64,000 bases of DNA from CAJJDF01 sp965657945 (GTDB lineage Bacteria > Bacteroidota > Bacteroidia > Flavobacteriales_D > CAJJDF01), in contig CBFHPW010000004.1 in the NCBI GenBank assembly GCA_965657945.1, forward strand, positions 65,339 through 129,338. Direction: 5' to 3'. The notes under the pieces are model-generated. The model saw only the letters and a program-made list of their open reading frames with translations. It did not search any database and was not told where the DNA came from. The position numbers and the translations under genes are program-made. Positions 9,074-17,916 of the stretch are shown here, one piece after another. Numbering within the stretch: position 1 is the stretch's first letter; the number at the start of each line of letters is the position of its first letter.

Positions 9074-9403
9074 ATGGAAGACAGTATAATTAAAGTGACC
9101 GTTATTGACAGGGAAGGAGTGGCTCACGAGTTAGAAGCTCCTACCGACATGAATATGAACATGATGGAAGTTTGTAAGTCATACGAATTACCCGTAGAGG
9201 GAACTTGTGGAGGAATGGCGATGTGTGCTTCTTGTCATATGTATGTGGAGTCTGACACGGCTTTACCCGAAAAATCTGATGACGAGGAAGACATGTTGGA
9301 TGAGGCGTTTTTTGTGGATGACGAAAAAAGCAGATTAGGATGTCAGCTTCATATAACGTCTGAGCTGAATAACCTAGTTGTAAAACTAGCTCCTGTAGGA
9401 TAA
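9074..9403 (+). CDS. 2Fe-2S ferredoxin, adrenodoxin type
   Basis: A 109-residue soluble 2Fe-2S ferredoxin. The four cluster ligands are visible as Cys45, Cys51 and Cys54 (spacing C-x5-C-x2-C) and Cys90 in LGCQLH. This spacing is that of adrenodoxin/ISC-type ferredoxins, not the plant type. The acidic segment between residues 66 and 85 (SDDEEDMLDE) is the usual partner-docking region. The gene directly follows the ferredoxin-NADP reductase gene, its likely reductase. Confidence 0.92.
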   Translation: MEDSIIKVTVIDREGVAHELEAPTDMNMNMMEVCKSYELPVEGTCGGMAMCASCHMYVESDTALPEKSDDEEDMLDEAFFVDDEKSRLGCQLHITSELNNLVVKLAPVG

Positions 9404-9432
9404 TAAAACCTACTTATTTAGTAAGTTTACAA

Positions 9433-10890
9433 ATGACTTCAAATAAAATAGATAGCCGAATTACTCAATTAATCGTGAGTGTTTCGGCTTTTTTATTGGT
9501 CTATGTTGCCTTATTCTCCGTAAAACATTATGCAGATTCTGAATCAATGAATCACTATTTTATCGTGGAATCAGTTTTTACAAACCCCGTCATGGCATTG
9601 GATCATTGGGGCAAACCGCTTTTTATTGCTTTGTCGTGTCTTTTTTCATTTTTTGGAGATCGAGGGGTTATGATTTTTAATGTGTTAGTCATGATTTTGA
9701 GTGCCCTAATATCGTTCAAGCTGTCCAGAAAGTTAGGAGCTAAATATAGTTTTATAGCTCCCGTTTTGTTACTATTTGCTCCCGTGTATTATCCTTTTGC
9801 TCAATCTTGTCTCACAGAGCCACTTTTTGGTTTGGTGGCAATATACTCGGCATTATTATTTGCTAATAAACGCTATACGTTTGCTGCTATCGTTATTTCC
9901 TTCATTATTTATTCAAGGTCAGAGGGAATACTTTTTTTACCCATTTATTTTATGGCTCTTCTTCTCAAAAATGAATGGAAACCCTTGCCTTTTTTGGGCG
10001 TTGGATTTCTTTCTTATAGTTTGTTGGGCGCACTACTTGGTAAAGGTTTCTTATGGTATTTTTACGATTATCCATATAGTTCCATTGTCAGTTTTTATGG
10101 AACTGGACCTTTTTGGAATTGGTTTATTCACTACGAATCTATAGTTGGACTGCCTTTTGCCATTTTGATTGTAGTTAGTTTCGTTTTGTTAACCTTTCAA
10201 ACGCTTTTGAAGCTGAGGAATTCTTTGAACTCTCAAAACCTAGTTTTGATTTATTTGATAACGGTTCCTGCTGCAATTTATATTTTCGGCCATTCTTTTC
10301 TTTGGTACAAAGGTTGGAGTGCCTCGGTTGGTCTTCCCAGAATTGTTGGAGGAGTTCTGCCTTTGATAGCTGTATTTACTACTGTTAGTACAAATAAGTT
10401 ATTGTCTTATGTCCCTTTTTTTTGGTTCAAAAAAAGGGGGCATTTTTTGGCCATTATTCTGTTTGCTTGTTGGATGGTTATCTTTACTTTTTCAGGAAAA
10501 AAGAGTGTTATTTTATCGCAACCGAATGACATGAATAAGTTGATTAATGAATCCATTGATTGGCTCGAAAACGAGGGCTATCCTAAGGAAAAAGAGAGTG
10601 TTGTGGTGTATAAAACAGATTATTTGGTTCATTTTGGGGTGAACCCAAAGAAAGAAGAAAAGTCTTTTCTCAAAACTAATATTCATAGAAGAACCCAACC
10701 TGAAAAAGAATTAGAATCGGGCGATTTGATCGTGTGGGATGGACAAACAACACCCAACGAGGGCGGAATCTCATTTTTGTCCCTTGATACAAATTCTCAT
10801 TTTGAAAAGCTCGCCACATTTTATCCGCCCGTCAATTTTAAGGTATTGGGAGGTGGGAATTATTTTATAGTGATTTTTAAAAGAAAGTAA
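9433..10890 (+). CDS. Multi-pass membrane protein, GT-C glycosyltransferase-like
   Basis: A 485-residue integral membrane protein with roughly ten hydrophobic segments in the first 360 residues and a soluble C-terminal domain of about 120 residues. The layout, with an early DHWGKPLF loop after the first membrane segment, a CLTEPLFG motif at the start of another helix and YSRSEG after the next, resembles GT-C fold glycosyltransferases of the ArnT/PMT group that use lipid-linked sugars. No domain can be named with certainty. Its stop codon at 10888-10890 directly abuts the stop codon of the convergent patatin gene (zero bases between). Function unknown; a cell-surface glycosyl transfer role is an inference. 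Confidence 0.6.
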   Translation: MTSNKIDSRITQLIVSVSAFLLVYVALFSVKHYADSESMNHYFIVESVFTNPVMALDHWGKPLFIALSCLFSFFGDRGVMIFNVLVMILSALISFKLSRKLGAKYSFIAPVLLLFAPVYYPFAQSCLTEPLFGLVAIYSALLFANKRYTFAAIVISFIIYSRSEGILFLPIYFMALLLKNEWKPLPFLGVGFLSYSLLGALLGKGFLWYFYDYPYSSIVSFYGTGPFWNWFIHYESIVGLPFAILIVVSFVLLTFQTLLKLRNSLNSQNLVLIYLITVPAAIYIFGHSFLWYKGWSASVGLPRIVGGVLPLIAVFTTVSTNKLLSYVPFFWFKKRGHFLAIILFACWMVIFTFSGKKSVILSQPNDMNKLINESIDWLENEGYPKEKESVVVYKTDYLVHFGVNPKKEEKSFLKTNIHRRTQPEKELESGDLIVWDGQTTPNEGGISFLSLDTNSHFEKLATFYPPVNFKVLGGGNYFIVIFKRK

Positions 10891-13194
10891 TTACAATACA
10901 TCTAGACCTTTTCGATTAAAAACTAAGAAGTTGAAATTAAACAGAAAAGACCATTTTTCTTGTCGGTGATCCATGTAATTTGTGGTGAAACTAACTGGTC
11001 CAAGTGGACTATTGATAACAATAATTCCAGACAGAATGTAATTTCTCTTCGTAGCCCTTATATTGGGGGAAAACTCAGCTCTTTTATTATTGTTGATGAT
11101 GTTGGCATAAGGCAAAAAGGCGTATCCTTCTAGACGAAAATCAAGAAGTTTATAGATGTTGAGAACATTTTTTATTCCAACCGCAGCGTAGGTATGGGAG
11201 GCAAATTGAGGAATAAACTGAGTTTGGGTTTCTGGAATTGGACTAAACTGTGGAGCAAATAAAACACTAGAAGTATAGTTGTTGAAAAAATCTTGAAGAG
11301 AGTGAACCCCCTCAAGTTCTAAACCCAATGAATATTTTTTATTAATGGTAAAGTATTGCTCGTAATTCACCGAGAACTGAAACCAATCATGCTCGATTCT
11401 GTTAACCGTATCATTTGTAAGTAATGAAGTAGAGCCTGCTCTATTTATTTCAATTCCATCTACGTAACCCGCTTTTAGTTTCAGTTTACTTCCAGTTTTT
11501 GAATAATAGAAATTATCCAACGAATTAAACTCATATTCTAAGTCAATTTTATTTACAAAAAACTCTGTTACATCGGCAGTGTCAACAGAGAGAAATTGGT
11601 CTGTCTGGTAATACTCATTTTGAAAAAATCCGTTATTAAAACTAGCAACGAGTTTTCCCTTATTTTCTATTGGCAAACCAATAGAAACACCAGCAAAAGT
11701 TTCGTTTTTGATTAAATAGGAAGGTTTTGTATCTTCAAAAAAAGTGGAAAAACTGCGGTAATAATCCCATCTATTGTAAGTGAGGTGTGGCTCAATGTAA
11801 AAAGGTAAATCTAACGGAAAATCAATTCTTGGAGCGATGTCTAAGGAGTTGTAAAACCTTCCAAAATAAAAGTTTCCGGAGGCTGTAAGGGACAAATACT
11901 TATTGATGAATTTGTAATCCAATCCCAAATAACCAGTGTTATTGGATTTTGAGGTAAAACTTCCACCAACTCTAAAATCAAAATCGGGAGTTTTTTTTAC
12001 TCTTAATGTTAAGGTATAAGAGGAATCTCCTGGTTTCATAAAAAGGCTAGGGAACATGAACTCAATTTTATCGTCTGTTACCAGTCTAAAAAAACGAGGC
12101 TGCAATTCCGACAACGTAATCACTTTGTTTTTATCTTTTAACGTACTAATAATATATTGTTCCTCTCTTTTGTTCAACCCTTCAATTTCGATGTTCGAAA
12201 TAATGATTTGCTTGTTGCGAGCCTCAAAGAGCTTTTGTCTTTTTGCTTTGAGCTCATTCGTGTCAATTCGGGCAGAAACCAGTCTTTTGATAGAATCCAT
12301 TTTTTCTAGTGTTTCTTCATATCCCCTTAAGATTGCAATTCTAGTTTTTTCAAATTCAAAAGTTCCAATCTCATCCACTTTGGGACGTATGATTAAACTG
12401 TTTTCGCAGTTGATTTCAAAGTTTGACTTCGTCTGAATCATCCCCGTAACTTGAGAAAGCAAATCATATTCCTTTGGTTTTTGTCGAGGTGCAGTTACCG
12501 AACTTCCCAGAATTACATCGGGCATAAAATCTTCGTACATTACGTCAGCAGGAAAATTATTGTACAATCCACCATCTACTAATATTTTGTTTTCGATTCG
12601 TAAAGGTGGAATGTAGAACGGGAAAGTCATAGATGCTCTCACAGCTTGAGAAAGGTTTCCCTTTTTAAAAACAACTTCTTTATTTGCATCTATATCTGAT
12701 GCTACACATCGGAATGGGACTAGTAAACTGTCGAAGTTATAGTTGGCTTGATTTGAAGCTTGAGAAAATTGTTCCAACATAAAAAAATCAATTAATGCTG
12801 GATTAGTGAAGTTGAGAGGAATAGTAGAAGGAAGGTTAAAGTTTTTATCGAAACTGAAGTTTACGATTCCAGCATTTTTTTGACTCTGTTTGAAAAAGAA
12901 CGTATACTTTTTGTCTATTTCTCCATTGGCGATGGCAAAATATTCTTCGGAAGAGGCCATTTCCATAATTTGAGAAGGAGTATACCCAATTGCATAAAGA
13001 CTTCCTACAAGCGCACCTGCAGAAGTTCCAGTTATGTAATCAATTGGAATCCCATGTTCTTCCAAAGCCATAATGACTCCAATGTGCGCCATGCCCGATG
13101 CACCACCGCCACTCATGACAAGTCCAACCTTTTGTGATTTTAACGCAAAATGCACAAAACAAAGAATAACCAATATTGAATATCGTTTAATCAA
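10891..13194 (-). CDS. Patatin-like phospholipase with C-terminal outer-membrane beta-barrel (PlpD-like)
   Basis: A 767-residue outer membrane protein. A signal peptide covers about residues 1-20. The patatin domain has the oxyanion loop SGGGASG, nucleophile Ser58 in GTSAG and catalytic Asp207 in VDGGLYNNFP. A POTRA-like segment (about 330-400) leads into a beta-barrel of about 360 residues rich in alternating aromatic strands, as in type Vd patatin/Omp85 proteins. It probably hydrolyses phospholipids at the outer membrane or presents the lipase outside. There is no ATG: an in-frame TGA lies at 13201-13203, and TTG at 13194 gives a good signal peptide. A -7 box (TAACTTTG) lies at 13237-13244. 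Confidence 0.88.
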   Translation of the reverse strand: MIKRYSILVILCFVHFALKSQKVGLVMSGGGASGMAHIGVIMALEEHGIPIDYITGTSAGALVGSLYAIGYTPSQIMEMASSEEYFAIANGEIDKKYTFFFKQSQKNAGIVNFSFDKNFNLPSTIPLNFTNPALIDFFMLEQFSQASNQANYNFDSLLVPFRCVASDIDANKEVVFKKGNLSQAVRASMTFPFYIPPLRIENKILVDGGLYNNFPADVMYEDFMPDVILGSSVTAPRQKPKEYDLLSQVTGMIQTKSNFEINCENSLIIRPKVDEIGTFEFEKTRIAILRGYEETLEKMDSIKRLVSARIDTNELKAKRQKLFEARNKQIIISNIEIEGLNKREEQYIISTLKDKNKVITLSELQPRFFRLVTDDKIEFMFPSLFMKPGDSSYTLTLRVKKTPDFDFRVGGSFTSKSNNTGYLGLDYKFINKYLSLTASGNFYFGRFYNSLDIAPRIDFPLDLPFYIEPHLTYNRWDYYRSFSTFFEDTKPSYLIKNETFAGVSIGLPIENKGKLVASFNNGFFQNEYYQTDQFLSVDTADVTEFFVNKIDLEYEFNSLDNFYYSKTGSKLKLKAGYVDGIEINRAGSTSLLTNDTVNRIEHDWFQFSVNYEQYFTINKKYSLGLELEGVHSLQDFFNNYTSSVLFAPQFSPIPETQTQFIPQFASHTYAAVGIKNVLNIYKLLDFRLEGYAFLPYANIINNNKRAEFSPNIRATKRNYILSGIIVINSPLGPVSFTTNYMDHRQEKWSFLFNFNFLVFNRKGLDVL

Positions 13195-13236
13195 ATTCCT
13201 TCAACAAGTTTTAATAGTTTTAATCTGTTCTACTTT

Positions 13237-13244
13237 CAAAGTTA
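13237..13244 (-). promoter_or_regulatory. -7 promoter box of the patatin gene
   Basis: TAACTTTG on the minus strand fits TANNTTTG exactly, 42 nt before the TTG start codon. No clear -33 element is visible at the usual distance. Confidence 0.4.
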
Positions 13245-13369
13245 CATATTATATTAAGGTTGAAAACACAAGTTTAAACGAATTCGTAATTTTTTTTATT
13301 TTATTCGGTTCATTATGTTTCATATCACTACTTTTTCTCTTATTTTTATGCGACTAAAATAATAGAACT

Positions 13370-14644
13370 ATGAGCAACGATAGCGTAATTTTTAACCTGA
13401 TCGAAGAGGAAAAACACAGACAATTAAACGGAATTGAATTAATTGCCTCGGAGAATTTTGTCAGTGACCAGGTAATGCAAGCAATGGGAAGTGTGTTAAC
13501 AAACAAATATGCAGAAGGATTACCGGGAAAAAGGTACTACGGAGGTTGCGAAGTGGTAGATAAAGTGGAGCAACTTGCAATCGATAGATTGAAAGAATTA
13601 TATGGAGCGGTTTGGGCAAATGTTCAGCCTCACTCTGGGGCTCAAGCTAATGCAGCTGTGATGTTGGCAATTTTAAATCCTGGAGATAAAATATTGGGAT
13701 TTGATTTGTCACACGGTGGGCACTTAACTCATGGATCAACAGTAAATTTTTCAGGAAAACTCTATTCACCTTCATTTTATGGAGTAGAAAAAGAAACAGG
13801 GAGAATTGATTACGACAAGGTAGAGGCTACAGCAAAAGCAGAGCAACCAAAACTTATTATTTGTGGTGCTTCATCTTATTCTAGAGATTGGGATTATGAA
13901 AGATTGAGAGCTATTGCAGACTCTGTTGGCGCTTTGTTGTTGGCAGATGTTTCGCATCCTTCTGGATTAATTGCGTCTGGTTTGCTTAATAATCCACTTC
14001 CTCATTGTCATATTGTAACTTCTACAACACACAAAACATTAAGAGGACCAAGAGGGGGAGTTATTATGATGGGCAAAGATTTTGAGAATCCTTTTGGAAT
14101 CAAAACGCCAAAAGGAATTGTACGAAAAATGTCTTCTCTGTTGGATTCAGGAGTTTTTCCTGGAACTCAAGGAGGGCCATTAGAGCACGTTATTGCTGCT
14201 AAAGCGGTTGCTTTTGGTGAAGCTTTGCAACCTGATTTTAAAGAGTATGGAAGGCAAATGATCAAAAATGCACAAGCAATGGCTGCGGCATTTGTAGAAA
14301 AAGGATATCAAATTATTTCTGGAGGAACAGACAATCATTCCATGTTAATTGATTTGAGAAGTAAGAATATTACCGGAAAAGAGGCAGAAAACATACTGGT
14401 AAAAGCTGACATTACGGTAAACAAAAATATGGTACCTTTTGATGATAAATCACCTTTTGTAACCTCTGGAATAAGAGTTGGAACTCCTGCAATTACCACT
14501 CGTGGGTTAAAAGAGGTTGATATGCCCAAAATTGTGGAATTGATTGATGAAGTCCTCATGAATAAAGACAATGAAGAAAAAGTGGCAGGAATCAAAGCAA
14601 AGGTAAATACCCTCATGGGAGGAAGACCTTTGTTTGGGTATTAA
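13370..14644 (+). CDS. glyA: Serine hydroxymethyltransferase
   Basis: A 424-residue PLP enzyme that converts serine and tetrahydrofolate to glycine and methylene-tetrahydrofolate, the main one-carbon source. The PLP-lysine is Lys222 in TTHKTLRGPRGG, preceded by the ADVSHPSGL segment holding the PLP-binding Asp193 and His196; the N-terminal ELIASENF motif is intact. Length is typical. A strong bidirectional terminator follows directly. The upstream -7 candidate TATTTTTA is one base off consensus. Confidence 0.97.
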   Translation: MSNDSVIFNLIEEEKHRQLNGIELIASENFVSDQVMQAMGSVLTNKYAEGLPGKRYYGGCEVVDKVEQLAIDRLKELYGAVWANVQPHSGAQANAAVMLAILNPGDKILGFDLSHGGHLTHGSTVNFSGKLYSPSFYGVEKETGRIDYDKVEATAKAEQPKLIICGASSYSRDWDYERLRAIADSVGALLLADVSHPSGLIASGLLNNPLPHCHIVTSTTHKTLRGPRGGVIMMGKDFENPFGIKTPKGIVRKMSSLLDSGVFPGTQGGPLEHVIAAKAVAFGEALQPDFKEYGRQMIKNAQAMAAAFVEKGYQIISGGTDNHSMLIDLRSKNITGKEAENILVKADITVNKNMVPFDDKSPFVTSGIRVGTPAITTRGLKEVDMPKIVELIDEVLMNKDNEEKVAGIKAKVNTLMGGRPLFGY

Positions 14645-14662
14645 TTCAATAAAATACGAACG

Positions 14663-14709
14663 AAAAAAAATCCTGAGGTGATCAATCATAACCACCTCAG
14701 GATTTTTTT
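14663..14709. terminator. Bidirectional terminator between glyA and the DUF4286 gene
   Basis: TCCTGAGGTG (14671-14680) pairs with CACCTCAGGA (14693-14702), flanked by an A run on the left and a T run on the right. It serves the two convergent genes. Confidence 0.9.
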
Positions 14710-14726
14710 ATGTAAATAGTCTTAAT

Positions 14727-15035
14727 TCACGAACTATGCACAACTTCTAAAATTGTTCTAAATGCAGCGAATTTTCCCGCGTATTTCGCAGAATGTTCTC
14801 TTTGTAAATCAGCTGCAAACTCCGTTTGATATTTGATGTAGGTCGCCATATCTGGTGCAAAGTATTGAATCGAATAAGCTTTTCCGCCTTCTTCTTCGGC
14901 TAGTATTCTACAAATCTTGTATTCTTTGAAGCATCCAGTATTCATTACTTCAGGAATGTGTATTTCTTTCATCCAAGTAAGCCATTCGCTTTCGATAGGC
15001 TCGTCAATACTTACTGTTACGTTATATAGAATCAT
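14727..15035 (-). CDS. DUF4286 family protein
   Basis: A 102-residue soluble protein that matches the Bacteroidota DUF4286 family as I remember it: it begins with a beta strand (ILYNVTVSID), carries a WLTWMKEIHIPEVMNTG segment and ends around FRTILEVV. The fold is probably a ferredoxin-like dimeric alpha-beta barrel. Its start overlaps the end of the upstream MarC-type gene by 14 bp, so the two are translationally coupled. The function is unknown. Confidence 0.8.
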   Translation of the reverse strand: MILYNVTVSIDEPIESEWLTWMKEIHIPEVMNTGCFKEYKICRILAEEEGGKAYSIQYFAPDMATYIKYQTEFAADLQREHSAKYAGKFAAFRTILEVVHSS

Positions 15036-15618
15036 TTGTGATAGAGATTAAAGTTGTGATGTTTTCTGTAAATAATTTAATTGCAATGGACAATAAGATA
15101 ATTCCAAATACTTTTCGAAAAACGGCTAATCCACTTTTACCGATTTTTCTTCCAATGTAATTCGAGCTTTTCAGGATGGTATAAATAATAACCACGTTGA
15201 TCAAAATTCCAATTAAGATACTGCTTGGTAAATACTCAGCTCTCAAAGAAATAATGGTTGTCATTGTTCCAGCACCTGCAATAATCGGAAATGCAATAGG
15301 AACTATTGATCCAGAATTGGAACCCTCAGTTTCTTTGAATAAGGTAACTCCTAGCACCATTTCAATTCCCAAAAAGAATAAGATAAGAGAACCTGCCACG
15401 GCAAACGAACGAATATCAACTCCAAATAAACCGAGTACATTGTCTCCAAAAAACAAGAAAAGAATCATAATGGCTCCAGCCACTAAGGTCGCTTTGCCAG
15501 ATTCAATGGTTATTCCTTTGTTCTTGATATCCAAAATGATGGGGATAGATCCAATGATATCAATTACTCCAAAAAGGATAAGTGCTACAGACAATACTTG
15601 GGTTAGGTCAAATTCCAT
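15022..15618 (-). CDS. MarC family integral membrane protein
   Basis: A 198-residue inner membrane protein with six hydrophobic segments. The first helices carry the family-typical FGVIDIIGSIPI and SLILFFLGIEM segments, followed by a conserved PIAFPIIAGAGTMTT loop. MarC proteins are widespread; despite the name their role is unsettled and no transport activity is proven. It is the promoter-proximal gene of a two-gene unit with the DUF4286 gene. A -7 box (TACTTTTG) lies at 15656-15663, 37 nt upstream. Confidence 0.88.
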   Translation of the reverse strand: MEFDLTQVLSVALILFGVIDIIGSIPIILDIKNKGITIESGKATLVAGAIMILFLFFGDNVLGLFGVDIRSFAVAGSLILFFLGIEMVLGVTLFKETEGSNSGSIVPIAFPIIAGAGTMTTIISLRAEYLPSSILIGILINVVIIYTILKSSNYIGRKIGKSGLAVFRKVFGIILLSIAIKLFTENITTLISITNDSI

Positions 15619-15655
15619 TTTATTCTCGGTTTTTTGTTGTTTTTAAAAACGAGTG

Positions 15656-15663
15656 CAAAAGTA
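15656..15663 (-). promoter_or_regulatory. -7 promoter box of the marC-DUF4286 unit
   Basis: TACTTTTG on the minus strand fits TANNTTTG. The leader that follows contains T-rich and A-rich arms closed by CTCG/CGAG that could form a hairpin. Confidence 0.4.
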
Positions 15664-15733
15664 CTACTTAAATACCAAGAGAATCACATTCTGTGTTATT
15701 ATATTCCAAACAACAAAGGAATATTTTTGATTA

Positions 15734-16339
15734 CTAGTCTTTTTTATTCATTTTTCCACCACTCTTTATAAAGGTAATGAATTCTTTTCGGGTGGAAGAA
15801 TCATTGAAAATTTTGACAAAAATACTCCAAAGCGAATCTTTTTTTAGAGGTTCAACAGGTGGCAACGTAGCTTCTTTTTTTACTTTTTTTTCAATCTCAC
15901 CCTTTGGGATATTTGGCAAGGAATTTGGATTTTCATCAGCAAGTTTATCAGCTTTATTAAAGTTTCTTTCCGAAGCTTTTTTATAGCCCAGTTTTTCTTG
16001 CAATAATCCCAAGTTATTATAGGCAATTGCATCCTCTGGGTCAAGTCTCACAGCGATTTCGTAATCGGCAATTCCACCTTCAATATCACCCATTTTGTCT
16101 TTCACAAATGCTCTACTAGCATATCTATAGGCATAGTTTGGGTCTAGTTCCACACTTTGGTTCATGTCCTCGAGCGCGCGTTCATTTTGATTCAAATTTA
16201 AGTAACAAACTCCTCTTTCACTGATGTAAATTGGGTTGTTTGGCTCCTCCTCAATAGCTTTATCCAAGAATAGTATCGCCTCAGCCAATTTACCTTCCTT
16301 TATTTTTTCTAATGATTTGATGTAAAATGCGTTGTCCAT
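15734..16339 (-). CDS. Tetratricopeptide repeat protein
   Basis: A 201-residue protein with about four TPR motifs in the N-terminal 130 residues (for example AILFLDKAIEEEPNNP, ALEDMNQSVELDPNYA, GIADYEIAVRLDPEDA), followed by a charged linker and a short C-terminal segment. There is no signal peptide, so it is probably a cytoplasmic scaffold. The frame can be extended to a TTG at 16360, but that codon lies inside a perfect -7 promoter box (16358-16365), so I chose the ATG at 16339. Partner proteins cannot be inferred. Confidence 0.85.
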   Translation of the reverse strand: MDNAFYIKSLEKIKEGKLAEAILFLDKAIEEEPNNPIYISERGVCYLNLNQNERALEDMNQSVELDPNYAYRYASRAFVKDKMGDIEGGIADYEIAVRLDPEDAIAYNNLGLLQEKLGYKKASERNFNKADKLADENPNSLPNIPKGEIEKKVKKEATLPPVEPLKKDSLWSIFVKIFNDSSTRKEFITFIKSGGKMNKKD

Positions 16340-16357
16340 AACCTCTATTGTTTGCGG

Positions 16358-16365
16358 CAAAGATA
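16358..16365 (-). promoter_or_regulatory. -7 promoter box of the TPR gene; decides its start codon
   Basis: TATCTTTG on the minus strand is a perfect TANNTTTG match, 18 nt before the chosen ATG at 16339. It excludes the upstream TTG as start because transcription would begin after it. Confidence 0.55.
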
Positions 16366-16494
16366 AAAGATTTATCGGTTGAAATGTTGTAATCCTTCAT
16401 CGCGTTTTCTTGAATCAAGTACAAATTGTTGAGAACATCTTCAATTTGCCAAAATCTATTCTTAATTCAGTCGAAAACAACCCACAATTATTCT

Positions 16495-16502
16495 TATTTT
16501 TG
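16495..16502 (+). promoter_or_regulatory. -7 promoter box of hisS
   Basis: TATTTTTG fits TANNTTTG and lies 29 nt before the hisS ATG. A -33 element is not obvious. Confidence 0.4.
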
Positions 16503-16531
16503 TTTTTACAACACCAACAAAGTGTAATCTT

Positions 16532-17908
16532 ATGTCAAAGCCCGCCATACCAAAAGGAACCAGAGATTTTTTACCTCATGAAATGAAAAAGAGGAATTAT
16601 ATTTTTGATACCACCCGAAACGTGTTTCAGAAATATGGATTCTTACCTATCGAAACGCCCACAATGGAAAAAACAGAAACCTTGATGGGAAAGTACGGGG
16701 AAGAAGGAGATAGGTTGATTTTTAGAGTTCTAAATTCGGGAGAGTACCTAACCAAATCCGACAAGAAAGCATTTGAAGAAGTCCATTCAGTTCGCTTTGC
16801 TAATTCGATTTCCGAAAAAGCTTTGCGTTATGACCTAACGGTTCCGTTTGCTCGGTTTGTCGTTCAGTATCAAAATGAATTGACATTCCCATTTAAAAGG
16901 TATCAAATTCAGCCAGTTTGGAGAGCAGACAGGCCCCAAAGAGGAAGATATAGAGAGTTTTATCAATGCGATGTGGATGTTGTAGGAAGTGAGTCGCTTA
17001 TGCAAGAAGTAGAGTTGATTCAAATTTTTGATGAAGTTCTTACTAACCTGAACCTGAATGATTTCACTATCAAAATAAACAACAGAAAGATACTTTCTGG
17101 ACTGGTGGAAGTAGTTGGAGAGGCAGAAAAATTAATTCCAATTACAGTCGCCATCGATAAATTGGATAAAATAGGCAAAGAGGGTGTTGTGAAGGAGTTG
17201 CGAGAAAAAGGAATTAATGAAGAAGCCATCGAAAAGTTAAAACCGCTGTTGTCCATTGAAGGAAGTAATGAAGAGGTGCTGAAAGCTGTTGATTCTATTG
17301 TTTCTGAATCTGAAATTGGTGCGTTAGGAATGGAAGAACTCACTTTCGTATTGAACACTATAAAAATGCTAGGACTGAATAATGCCAAACTAGAGTTTGA
17401 TCCTTCGCTAGCAAGAGGGTTGAATTATTATACTGGAGCCATATTCGAAGTGAAAGCCAATGAAGTAAAGATTGGTAGTATCTGTGGAGGAGGTCGTTAT
17501 GATGACTTAACCGGTATATTTGGAATGAAAAATTTATCTGGTGTGGGAGTTTCTTTTGGTGCAGATAGAATTTACGATGTACTGGAAGAATTAAAATTGT
17601 TTCCTGAAGAACTTTCTTCTACTACTCAACTCATGTTTGCCAATTTTGGCGAAAAAGAAGCTTTACAATCTGCAATTTGGCTCAAACAATTGCGAGACAA
17701 CGGAATTTCATCTGAATTGTACCCAGATTCTCACAAACTAAAAAAACAAATGAATTATGCCAATAACAAAAACATTCCTTTTGTAGCCCTTGTGGGAGAG
17801 AACGAAATGAAAAACCAGGAAATACTGGTTAAAAATATGGAGACAGGAGAACAAAATAGTTACTCTGTCATCGATCTAATACATTTTTTTACAACTACCA
17901 CTTTCTAA
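16532..17908 (+). CDS. hisS: Histidine--tRNA ligase
   Basis: A 458-residue class II aminoacyl-tRNA synthetase that charges tRNA-His. Class II motif 2 is in the QPVWRADRPQRGRYREFYQCDVD stretch, the histidine-specific ARGLNYYTG loop and the motif 3-containing GGGRYDDLTG follow, and a C-terminal anticodon-binding domain ends the protein. Length is typical of the longer bacterial form. It is followed after 8 bp by hutH, so the two are probably co-transcribed. Confidence 0.97.
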   Translation: MSKPAIPKGTRDFLPHEMKKRNYIFDTTRNVFQKYGFLPIETPTMEKTETLMGKYGEEGDRLIFRVLNSGEYLTKSDKKAFEEVHSVRFANSISEKALRYDLTVPFARFVVQYQNELTFPFKRYQIQPVWRADRPQRGRYREFYQCDVDVVGSESLMQEVELIQIFDEVLTNLNLNDFTIKINNRKILSGLVEVVGEAEKLIPITVAIDKLDKIGKEGVVKELREKGINEEAIEKLKPLLSIEGSNEEVLKAVDSIVSESEIGALGMEELTFVLNTIKMLGLNNAKLEFDPSLARGLNYYTGAIFEVKANEVKIGSICGGGRYDDLTGIFGMKNLSGVGVSFGADRIYDVLEELKLFPEELSSTTQLMFANFGEKEALQSAIWLKQLRDNGISSELYPDSHKLKKQMNYANNKNIPFVALVGENEMKNQEILVKNMETGEQNSYSVIDLIHFFTTTTF

Positions 17909-17916
17909 ATTAAGAC

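Noticed and set aside
15701..15724. Terminator-like inverted repeat downstream of the TPR gene
   Set aside because: The stem (ATATTCC/GGAATAT) is weak and AT-rich, and on the minus strand no T run follows it.
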